A stretch of DNA of 57,957 nt from CAYUST01 sp041908765. GTDB taxonomy: Bacteria; Patescibacteriota; Gracilibacteria; Absconditabacterales; Absconditicoccaceae. Where the stretch lies: assembly GCA_041908765.1 (NCBI GenBank), contig JAYREU010000021.1:1-57957 (forward strand). The letters are read 5' to 3'. How positions within the stretch are numbered: position 1 is the first letter of the stretch; every line of letters starts with the position of its first letter. The translations under genes and the position numbers were made by a program. This document shows positions 1 through 7,308 of this stretch, in pieces. The notes beneath the pieces are model-generated. The model was not told the DNA's origin, ran no database searches, and saw nothing but the letters and a program-made list of their open reading frames with translations.

Positions 1-53
1 AAGGTGGAGGTATCGATAGAGTAGTTTTGATTCATGGGTAGAGGGTGTATGAT

Positions 54-68
54 AAAGCACAGTGCTTT
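54..68. promoter_or_regulatory. Perfect 15-nt palindrome upstream of the KilA-N gene
   Basis: AAAGCAC-A-GTGCTTT is a perfect inverted repeat with 7-nt arms around one central base. It lies about 150 nt before the KilA-N gene. It has no U-tract, so it resembles a protein-binding operator more than a terminator. The role is inferred only from symmetry. Confidence 0.3.
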
Positions 69-127
69 CCTAACGACTTGACCATACTCAATTATGGGTA
101 AATTACCAAGGCATTCACGCAAAATCT

Positions 128-1063
128 GCTAGCTATTGGTTAGAGGGGATGCTTATTTCTTCTTATTTTCTTCTGTAGTAATTCTTAGTTTTTGAAAAGT
201 ATTTTGGTAGTTTGTTTCTATGACAACACCAACTGAAGCACTTTCTGTGCTGTGATCATCAATCTCCCTCAAAAAAGTACATACGCAAGATTTTTTGAGT
301 TTGACAGATATAGCGAGGTATAAGAATGCTAATGAACCCAAAGATGTCATTGGAAACCGGTTAAGATCATACAACACCATCGAATATCTTTGATTACGAG
401 AGAAAATTTATAATCCACATTTTAAAGGGGTCGAATTCGATGCCTTTTTATTACAGGCTTGAACTAATGCCTTTACGCTGTCTCCTACTAAACGGATAGA
501 AAATACACGTGCCGTAGGTATACTCACTAAAATCTGAAAATGATGATGAACTTTTGCCCACAAAGACATTGCCCTTAAATTTGCGAGTCGGATCTCTGTA
601 GAATTTGAGCTCTATTTGATAAAAGAGTATCAAAGACTCAAGGAGAGTGAAATGCAAACAACTGACTGGAATGTCAAAAGACTCATCGCCAAAGTGAACT
701 ATAAAATTCACACAGATGCTATCCAAGAAGTACTTTTGCCTCGTGCATTGACGAATGAGGAGAAAGCCTATATCTATGCTGATGAGGCAGATATGCTCAA
801 TCTTGCCCTATTTGGTATGACTGCGAAACAACGAAGAGTCCAGCATCCAAAGTTAACTGGAAATATGAGAGATTATGCAACTCTAGAGCAACTCATCGTA
901 CTTTCTAATATGGAGAGCATCAACGCTGAATTGATCAGGCAATGATTTTCATCGTTACAGAGAATCAGTTTCCTCAATACTACTGCTATCAAACAAATGC
1001 GTTCACTTCTAGAGATGAAGATCATAAAGAAATTAAAGTAGGTGCGCTAGCTTTTGGTTAGAG
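128..1063. repeat. Direct repeat pair flanking the KilA-N gene
   Basis: GCTAGCTATTGGTTAGAG (128-145) and GCTAGCTTTTGGTTAGAG (1046-1063) differ at one base. They bracket the KilA-N gene closely: the second copy starts 4 nt after the stop codon. This could be a duplicated target or recombination site, or a leftover of gene duplication. Inference only. Confidence 0.4.
220..1041 (+). CDS. KilA-N domain protein
   Basis: Read with TGA as Gly this is one 273-residue protein; eight in-frame TGA codons (first at 253, three in a row at 541-549) would otherwise shatter it. The N-terminal half is a KilA-N DNA-binding domain: SLTDIARYKN, an LYNP-like step (REKIYNPHF), a TNAF..SPTKRIE segment, GGGTFAHKDIALKFASRIS, then EFELYLIKEYQRLK. 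The C-terminal half (EEKAYIYADEADMLNLALFG, GNMRDYATLEQL, NMESINAELI) matches the tail usual in bacterial KilA-N proteins. The family is known from phages and plasmids and is thought to bind DNA. The ATG at 220 is the first start after TAG at 208. A near-identical 18-nt sequence flanks the gene on both sides (128-145 and 1046-1063). Confidence 0.85.
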
Positions 1064-1150
1064 AGCACACATAAAAAATAACTTACACACAACACCTACT
1101 GACAGCGCAAAAGATATTATTTCCCAAAGAAGATCGATACGAAATTACAC

Positions 1151-1190
1151 TTGACAAATAGTATACAATATTTATGATAAAAATACTATT
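1151..1190 (+). promoter_or_regulatory. Sigma-70-type promoter with overlapping inverted repeat
   Basis: TTGACA at 1151-1156 and TATGAT at 1173-1178 are separated by 16 nt. They place the transcript start some 30 nt before the ATG at 1217. An 8-nt inverted repeat, AATAGTAT (1157-1164) and ATACTATT (1183-1190), brackets the -10 box. This suggests an operator controlling the downstream unknown gene. Confidence 0.55.
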
Positions 1191-1216
1191 TTAGATCTTC
1201 ATACGTACGTCGCATT

Positions 1217-1930
1217 ATGGACATCCCTAAGCAAAATCCTATAGATGAGAAAGTATTTAAGAAACTACCTATCAATGAACAGGAGGAACTGATTGTCACG
1301 ATTGATGAACAAATAGTCGGTATGCAAGAACTCAGCCAAAAATTGAAAGAGATCACCGCCAAAGTAACAGCGAAGACTCTTCTTATCTCTGAGAAACTCC
1401 TAGATAAGCCACATATGACCGATGAAGACAAAAAGAATATGAGTAACGCATTGGCCTACTTGAAAGATGTTGGGGCTTACTCTGAAAACAATCTTGCGCG
1501 TCTACAAGAAATAGTCTACACTCCTACGACTATTAATTTCTGAAATACGAAAATAGCGAGAGAATTCCCCACAGGAGGTGATGGCATATATGATCAGGAA
1601 ACTAAGAAGCGATACTACACGTCACCTTACAAAGTACCTAAACCTGAATGATTTTATTTGCTGAAAGACTATACACCAATTAAACGACTATCAGATAATT
1701 TTAAAAGATGAACAAATTATCCTGGGTCAATGCTTTTTGCTTTGATTATGTGACTGCCACAGGATTGATATATGCAAGAAGATGGAACTAATTATGGCAG
1801 AGGGAAATACGGTGTCATCTGATTGCGAGGTAAAGAATATTACGAGTATGAATATGAAGAGAAAAAGGCGATGATAAGATACATATATATGGATGAAGAG
1901 GCAACATTATATCTACTAGCACAATATTAA
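1217..1930 (+). CDS. Unknown protein with N-terminal helical region
   Basis: 237 residues with TGA as Gly; TGA codons occur only from 1541 onward, in the C-terminal half. Residues 1-108 are charged and helical (many E, K, L, I), likely coiled coil. The C-terminal half is Tyr- and Gly-rich with a YEYEYEEK stretch and ends in TLYLLAQY. I do not recognise the family. It stands alone behind its own promoter and ends at an intrinsic terminator, so it is a monocistronic unit. The neighbour on the left is a KilA-N protein, which hints at a mobile or phage-derived context, but no phage gene is visible. Confidence 0.7.
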
Positions 1931-1956
1931 TCATACACGCTACTATATTTTCCCCA

Positions 1957-1989
1957 TAAAAAAAATCTGCACGTGATGCAGGTTTTTTT
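1957..1989 (+). terminator. Intrinsic terminator
   Basis: An A-run, the stem ATCTGCA / TGCAGGT (one G-U pair) with loop CGTGA, then seven T. It lies just after the gene ending at 1930. Confidence 0.7.
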
Positions 1990-2000
1990 GGTAGCTGAAT

Positions 2001-2047
2001 AATCCCCCGGCCTTTCAGGCCACCCCCTTTCTAAAAGGGGGAACACC
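2001..2047. repeat. Dispersed hairpin repeat, copy 1 (C/G-tract type)
   Basis: AATCCCCCGGC, then CACCCCCTTTCTAAAAGGGGG. The same arrangement occurs in reverse orientation at 35642-35690. Related CCCTC/GAGGG hairpins occur at 5413-5464, 53955-54027 and 54450-54505. It is an intergenic dispersed palindrome of unknown role. Confidence 0.6.
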
Positions 2048-2098
2048 GATAGACAATCACTTTGTATTTTGCTCCTTTGCTAATTTGTAGCTTTGATT

Positions 2099-2182
2099 TG
2101 CCCAGGGAGGGAGTTGAACCCTCACTCACTTGCGTGAACCAGATTTTGAGTCTAGCGCGTCTGCCAGTTTCGCCACCTGGGC
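2099..2182 (-). tRNA. tRNA-Leu (anticodon CAA)
   Basis: On the minus strand the acceptor stem is GCCCAGG with CCTGGGC and discriminator A. The anticodon arm is CTAGA-CTCAAAA-TCTGG, giving anticodon CAA (reads UUG). A long variable arm typical of leucine tRNA follows, and the T loop GGTTCAACTCC is present. CCA is not encoded. The 5' flank (higher coordinates) contains three partial copies of its 5' end. Confidence 0.9.
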
Positions 2183-2456
2183 ATAATAGATCAAGAACTT
2201 TTTTATTTTAGTATCTTTTAACAATAATTGCTCTTCTTTAAGATAGTTAAGTGGCACCGAGGCGCCACCTGGGCATATAGCTTACCAAGTTTAATATTAG
2301 GATATGTTCTTTTTGTTATTTACTCTCTGCTTGTGGTTCGTGGCACTTCGCGCCACCTGGGCATGGATATGTACCAACTTTTTCACATAACATAATCGAA
2401 CTTGGTTTACCTGCTTCGTATTCGCTTGTGCTGTCGAAGACAGTGCACCTGGGCAT
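2183..2456 (-). repeat. Array of partial tRNA-Leu 5' ends
   Basis: The minus-strand tRNA 5' end ATGCCCAGGTGGCG recurs at 2263-2276 and 2351-2364 (both exact over 14 nt) and as a shorter ATGCCCAGGTGCA at 2444-2456. The spacing is regular, 88-92 nt. Each copy continues into a G/C hairpin (for example GTGGC...GCCAC) instead of the tRNA body. The spacers between are AT-rich and not obviously alike. No complete second tRNA can be folded here. Confidence 0.65.
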
Positions 2457-2676
2457 ATCCCAAAAATATTCTTGCGTTATTCTTGGTAATTGGCAAGGAG
2501 AGAGTCGGAGATGAGGGGAATTGTGCAGAAATACACGATTTCTCATCGAGGGCTTCTTTTTGCCAAGTGAGGCAATTGTTAGTGATTTATTCTTAAAAAT
2601 CAATTGATTTTCGCTCGCTCTTTCATAAGAGAGAGGAGTGTGGTATCCCTATTTATTTTTTGTATATTATACGACG
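2457..2676. other. Non-coding stretch before ssb
   Basis: No code-25 reading frame with a credible protein was found. The ssb start at 2677 is preceded by an AT-rich stretch including GTATATTATAC, which could hold a -10 box. No Shine-Dalgarno sequence is visible. Confidence 0.5.
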
Positions 2677-3093
2677 ATGGATTTGAATAAAGTAATGCTG
2701 ATCGGAAGATCAACAACCGATGTAGAGATCAAGAAGATTGAGTCAACAGGGAGTTCTGTAGTGAATTTCACTATCGCTACCAACAGAAGATACAAGAACA
2801 AAGACGAACAAGTAGTTGAAGAATCAGAATATCACAGATGTGTTGCCTATGGCAATGGCGCAGATATCATGGGTAAGTATGTTTCCAAAGGTAAGAGAAT
2901 GTACATCGAAGGCCGTTTGAGAACTCGCAAATGGGAAGATACCAATGGCAATGCAAGATATACGACAGAAATTGTGGTAGACAACTTCATTTTCTTGGAT
3001 AGCAAACCAAGTGAAGGTAGTGATGATACTGCACACAATTCAGATAGTGGAGCAGCAAACATGCCTCCTATGGATGATGATCTCCCCTTTTAA
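2677..3093 (+). CDS. ssb: Single-stranded DNA-binding protein
   Basis: 138 residues. The OB fold is clear: MDLNKVMLIGRSTTDVEIK, VVNFTIATNRRYKN, YHRCVAYGNGADIMGKYVSKGKRMYIEGRLRTRKW, then TTEIVVDNFIFLD. An acidic Ser/Asp-rich linker leads to the tail MPPMDDDLPF, the conserved C-terminal tip that binds replication and repair partners. SSB coats single-stranded DNA during replication, recombination and uptake. I chose ATG 2677 because MDLNKV matches the family start; a longer frame from 2638 would add unrelated residues. The gene has no TGA codon. Confidence 0.95.
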   Translation: MDLNKVMLIGRSTTDVEIKKIESTGSSVVNFTIATNRRYKNKDEQVVEESEYHRCVAYGNGADIMGKYVSKGKRMYIEGRLRTRKWEDTNGNARYTTEIVVDNFIFLDSKPSEGSDDTAHNSDSGAANMPPMDDDLPF

Positions 3094-3216
3094 CCTTTAA
3101 AAGGACGAGCCTTTCTAAATAACTTTTTTGTTCTGGTATAAAATTGTAGTATATAACCTCCTCGTATTTGTGTTCTGAGGTAGTAGTGTTTAGTTTGTTT
3201 TGTTGATTTGTACCGT

Positions 3217-3807
3217 ATGCAGACCTACCTTGGATTGAGAATTAAAAACTTTCTCTTTGACGCATTTGACTTGCTTTCGTTTTTGGTCTTTGTCACGTGA
3301 GTTGTTTTGTTTATTAGATTCTTTGTTTTCAACCCCTATACGGTGGTTGGGCAGAGTATGGAACCGGTCTTTCATCAAGGTGATTTTATTATTGTCGACA
3401 AGATTACCCCCAAGTTTTCGTCTCTCCAAAGAGGCGATGTTATTGTCTTTGTCCCTAGGGGTAAGTCAGTTCCTTACATCAAGAGAATTATTGGTGTGCC
3501 ATGAGAGACAGTAAAGTTCAAAGACAACAAAGTAGAAATTTGTTCAGCAAGTGGAGTGTGTGAGATATTAGATGAGCCATATCTTGATCCCAATTCCAAA
3601 ACGACTATCAATGCGTGTAGAGTAGATGAATTCGTAGTAGAGTGAACAGGCTATTTTGTCTTGGGTGACAATAGAGATCACAGCACAGATTCACGTTGTT
3701 GTTTTGGACTAGCGTGTTTCGATGGTGCTAACTACCTCGTCTTTGGTGAAGATATGATTGGCAAAGTAGCCTTGAAACTCTATCCTACGATTGAGCAACA
3801 TCGATAA
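3217..3807 (+). CDS. lepB: Type I signal peptidase
   Basis: 196 residues with TGA (3298, 3502 and one near 3643) read as Gly. An N-terminal membrane helix (about residues 14-36) is followed by NPYTVVGQSMEP, with catalytic Ser at 47. The YIKRIIGVPGET box carries the general-base Lys at about 89. The signature GYFVLGDNRDHSTDSR is near the C terminus. The Gly of VPGET and the first Gly of GTGYFVLGDN come from TGA and match conserved positions. The enzyme removes signal peptides from exported proteins at the outer face of the membrane, which suits the many secreted proteins in this window. The hsp20 gene begins 24 nt downstream. Confidence 0.93.
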
Positions 3808-3831
3808 TTTATCTTATACTGTTCTCCCCAC

Positions 3832-4173
3832 ATGCATCCAACCACATCAGTAGAAGTCCCCGTTGATATCTACGAATCTCCGATGGAGGTGGTTATTGTA
3901 ATGCCTTTGTGAGGCGTAGAGAAATCATCTATTCGTTTGTCTCTAGACCAAACCACGTTACAAATCCGTGGTGAAAGATTGCCTCCCCATCTCAAAGAAA
4001 CATTACTTCCTCAGCAGGAGGGATGCTTTTGGTGACCATTTCACAAAAATATTACCTTACCCGAACAAGTCTATTTCGAAAAAATTCATAGCGAACTTTC
4101 TCCGACCAACATCCTCACTATCATAGTCCCCAAAGTCATCATCCCAGAGACGATTCCTGTACATATTTTGTAG
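3832..4173 (+). CDS. Small heat-shock protein (Hsp20/alpha-crystallin family)
   Basis: 113 residues. The alpha-crystallin core is visible: VDIYESPMEVVIVMPLGGVEKSSIRLSLDQTTLQIRGE, then a variable loop and HKNITLPEQV...ILTIIVPK. It ends with a short tail (ETIPVHIL) that includes an IPV-like oligomerisation motif. Two TGA codons supply the Gly of PLGGVE and the Gly of FWGPF. Such proteins hold unfolding proteins for refolding. It sits 24 nt after lepB and 9 nt before a methyltransferase gene, so these three are probably co-transcribed. Confidence 0.8.
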
Positions 4174-4182
4174 AAAGGCATC

Positions 4183-4800
4183 ATGGCATTCCAAGAAGAA
4201 CAACGTATTACACTCGAGACCTACGATGCGACTGCAGAGTGGTATGCTCAAACGCATAGTGATATTACTGAGGTGCAACCTCAGATAGATATGTTTATTG
4301 ATCTCTTGCCCGCGTCTGCCAAAACTGTTTTGGATATATGATGCGGACCTGGCAGAGATGCAGGCTATTTTGTGGCGCAGTGATATGAGGTCACGGGTAT
4401 CGATATGTCTGAGAAATTGTTGGAAATTGCTCAACAGCATGTGCCTACAGCAACATTTCTCTTAGCTGATATGAGGACGTTATCGTTTGATCCAGGGAGT
4501 TTCGCTGGCATTTGGTCGTGTGCATCGCTTCTTCATATTCCCAAAGTGGATGTCCCAGCCACGTTACAGTCACGATACCAACTGCTACAACCAGGTGGTG
4601 TTATCTTCGTTGGCGTCAAAGCAGGAACGGGCGAGCATATGGTACAAAAAGATTATTACGAAGGACACGAAAAATTCTTTGCCTTCTACGAACTTTCCGA
4701 ACTCACTCAGCTCATCACTGATGCAGGCTTCGAAATTATCAAAACAGACATGGACGCCAAGCGTGATGCATGGTGCAATGTGTTTGCAAGGAAAGGGTAA
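4183..4800 (+). CDS. Class I SAM-dependent methyltransferase
   Basis: 205 residues. Motif I is VLDIGCGPGRDAGYF at about residues 48-62; its first Gly is the TGA at 4339. GIDMSEKLLEIAQQ is the acidic post-I strand, and PGSFAGIWSCASLLHIPK is the motif IV region. QLLQPGGVIFVGVKAG follows. The start context YDATAEWYAQTHSD resembles Ubie/COQ5-like methyltransferases. The substrate cannot be told from sequence. It directly follows the small heat-shock gene and is followed by a dispersed intergenic repeat. Confidence 0.85.
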
Positions 4801-4803
4801 CTT

Positions 4804-4838
4804 CGTCATTCTGAGTCCGAAGGACGAAGAATCCAGGA
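4804..4838. repeat. Dispersed repeat (GTCATTCTGAG...GAAGAATCCAGGA)
   Basis: One of several copies of an imperfect palindromic intergenic sequence of the type CCTGGATTCTTCGC...CTCAGAATGACG. Other copies: 5465-5509, 24568-24597, 53929-53947 (partial) and 54530-54559. The copies are in both orientations. Confidence 0.6.
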
Positions 4839-4855
4839 AAACTTTAATATTATAT

Positions 4856-5425
4856 ATGAAAATTGATTATTGAATTCAGATAGCATGATTAGTGCGTGTT
4901 GCAAAACAGCAATTGGAATCTGCTAAGTATATTTTAGAGTACCCAAGTAGTATTTGATCCCATAAGATGTATGGACTATCTTCGATAAATAGCTTCTACC
5001 GTAATATTCATAATCTTTTCCTTGGTGATGCTGTAGTCCTTATTGCAAACTTACTGGATCAAGATGCTAGGCCAATCAGTCTATTTCACTATGATAAATT
5101 GAAATCAGATGACAAGAAAATATTAAAAGAAATTGAAAAAATTTTTTCAAAAGCTAGTCTGAAAGAGATAAGAAATCAGATTCTATCACACCAAGATAGC
5201 TCAAATCACTCAAATAATATACCACATAAACGTACTACAGGATGGCTTTCACTGCCTGGTGGTAATGAAATTTTAAGTAGGATTATTAATCTTATTATCA
5301 GCATACTATGCAGACATGAAAACCTTGCAAGTAATTATTTTGAGGTAGGTGAGGAACTAGAAGGACTTAGGCTTGTGATGAGTCAAACAAAGCCAACACT
5401 CACCGATATTCAGCCCTCACCCTAA
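4856..5425 (+). CDS. Unknown protein with HEPN-like RNxxxxH motif
   Basis: 189 residues with TGA as Gly (TGA at 4871, 4886 and in YPSSIGSH). The protein is helical. The segment IRNQILSHQDSS in its middle fits the R-N-x4-H pattern of HEPN/AbiU2-like domains, which in active members is the RNase site. The motif is short and could be chance. Base composition is more AT-rich than the neighbours. The frame runs into a repeat-rich spacer. There is no adjacent nucleotidyltransferase (MNT) partner, so a HEPN/MNT toxin pair is not supported. Confidence 0.55.
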
Positions 5426-5551
5426 CCCTCTCCCAATCGTTCGTTTCACTCACTAGGAGAGGGGATCCTGGATCCTTCCGCTTCGCTGCACTCAGCGTCA
5501 GGATGACGGGAACTTTCAACCATCAACTTTCAATTTTCAACTCTTTTTCCC
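5413..5551. repeat. Intergenic repeat cluster
   Basis: CCTCACCCTAACCCTCTCCC with AGGAGAGGGG forms a hairpin. The cluster continues with a copy of the CCTGGAT...GATGACG repeat (5465-5509) and a CAACTTTCAATTTTCAACT stretch, also seen in part at 24537-24567. No gene is present. The first bases overlap the end of the preceding frame. Confidence 0.55.
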
Positions 5552-6550
5552 ATGCAAACTGATTTTTCATCGTACACCAAAGCGTTGCAGTGGAGTCTGC
5601 AAGCAGAGCTCAAGACGAGTGATGCGTTAGCGGGGAATTTTTCGTGTGTAGAAGATACGCAAGGGTTGGAGAAGTGGATGCAGGAGCAGGGCGTGAGAGC
5701 AGTGATAGCAGGTGATGCGGACTATCCGTATGCGTTGCAGGCAGGAGATGCGACGACGAAGATAGTGTATGGGATAGGGGATTGGTGATGCTTGGAGATG
5801 CCGAGGTTGAGTATCGTGGGTCCAAGGAAACCATCGTTGTATGCTACGCAAGTCCTTGATTGCTTATTTACTCAAATTGAGTCGAGGAGGTTGTGTATTG
5901 TTTCCTGAGGTGCACCATGAATAGATCAACAAGCACATAGAGGAGCAATAGCACATGGATTACCCACCATTGTAGTACTGTGATGCGGATTGTACGTGGC
6001 GATGAAGAGCTCATTGCGTGAGCTCCTCCAACGTGTCGTTGCATGAGGAGGTTTGGTGCTGTCGGCTTGGAAACTCAAACAAACTCCTACGAATTTTACC
6101 TTTCCACAGAGAAATAAATTGATTGCTGGATTGGGCGAGATTCTCTTCGTGCCAGCTGCGGGACAAAAATCCTGAAGCCTGATTACCGTTGATTTTGCGC
6201 ACAAGATGCATAAACACATGTATACGGTACCGGCGAGCATTTTTGAGCAGGAAAGCGCAGGGACAAACGAATTGCTAGTGCAGAAAAAAGCACACGCGGT
6301 GACTTCGTTTGAGCATATGCTCGATGCTCATTTCCCTCGTTTGGATATGACGCCTACAGAAGTACAAGAAAACCTGACTGATGCTCAACAAACTATTTGT
6401 ACCTATTTAGCACTCATACGTGTGGCATCCACACAAGAACTACTCAACGCATGTGCATGTAGTTTATCTGAGATCCTTGAGGCACTTGTAGAACTTGAAA
6501 TGAAGCGTCTCGTGATACAAAAAGGTCCGGACGCATGGTCCTTAGTATAG
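5552..6550 (+). CDS. dprA: DNA processing protein DprA/Smf
   Basis: 332 residues once TGA is read as Gly. The Rossmann-fold core contains LSIVGPRKPS, CIVSGGAPGIDQQAHRGAIAHGLPTIVVLGCGL, GGLVLSAWK, FPQRNKLIAGLGEILFVPAAGQKSGSLITVDFA. These are the hallmark DprA blocks, and several glycines in them are TGA. A C-terminal winged-helix segment (about residues 270-332) resembles the usual DprA/DML1 tail. DprA loads RecA onto incoming single-stranded DNA during transformation. Together with the PilB-like ATPase at 20.5 kb this supports DNA uptake. ATG at 5552 gives the first Met; pyrH starts 38 nt after the stop. Confidence 0.9.
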
Positions 6551-6588
6551 TCTACGATAACACATATTTTTTTATTAGCAACTTGCCT

Positions 6589-7293
6589 ATGCAACCTACC
6601 AGAATTCTTCTCAAGCTTTCGTGAGAAGCACTCAAATGATCTAGTGAGGATGGGGTGCATATTGGTTATTTACAAAAGATCGGTCAAAAAGTAGCGAACT
6701 TATATCATCAATGATGGGAAATAGTGATTGTCGTGGGAGCAGGAAATATTTTCAGAGGCGCAAGTGGAGAGACACGGTGAATTGAAAGGGCAACATGAGA
6801 TTATATTGGTATGATAGCGACGATGATCAATGGCTTGGCTATAGCTGGTATGCTCGAACACCAACAGGTGCCTGCCAAAGTTATGTCTGCGCTCAATGTT
6901 CCCCAAGTCGCTGAACTGTTTATTAGAAAACATGCGCTTACTTACCTCGAAGAGAAGAAGGTAGTGATATGTGTCTGAGGAACGGGCAATCCATTTTTTA
7001 CTACTGATTCTGCTGCTGTGCTCAGAGCGCTCGAACTTGAGTGTGACTTTGTGGTCAAAGGCACCAAGGTAGACGGCATTTATGATCGTGATCCGCACAA
7101 ATTTCCCGAGGCAATAAGATATACAGAAATTTCATTTGCTGATGCAATTGCAGATCAATTACATATTATGGATCCAAGTGCTATTGCATTGGCGCGTGAT
7201 GAGGATTTACCCTTGTTTGTTTGTCATATCGATGCGATAGATCAATTGAGTAGTGATGAGATGATAGGGACTCGAGTCAAAGAACGCTTTTAG
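6589..7293 (+). CDS. pyrH: UMP kinase
   Basis: 234 residues. RILLKLSGEALKG opens the amino-acid-kinase fold. VVGAGNIFRGASG, DYIGMIATMINGLAI, GGTGNPFFTTDSAAVLRALEL and KGTKVDGIYDRDP are the nucleotide- and UMP-binding blocks of PyrH. The first Gly of GGTGNP (residue 130) is TGA at 6976, a very strong case for Gly reassignment. The enzyme makes UDP from UMP and ATP in the cytoplasm. It lies between dprA and a large secreted protein gene that begins 15 nt after its stop. Confidence 0.95.
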
Positions 7294-7308
7294 TTTTTCT
7301 GTGAAGTC

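Noticed and set aside
2316..2603. Minus-strand reading frame of 95 codons
   Set aside because: It lies over the tRNA-Leu fragment array and has no family likeness.
4487..4873. Second forward frame inside the methyltransferase gene
   Set aside because: It is a shadow frame of the methyltransferase and has no conserved features.
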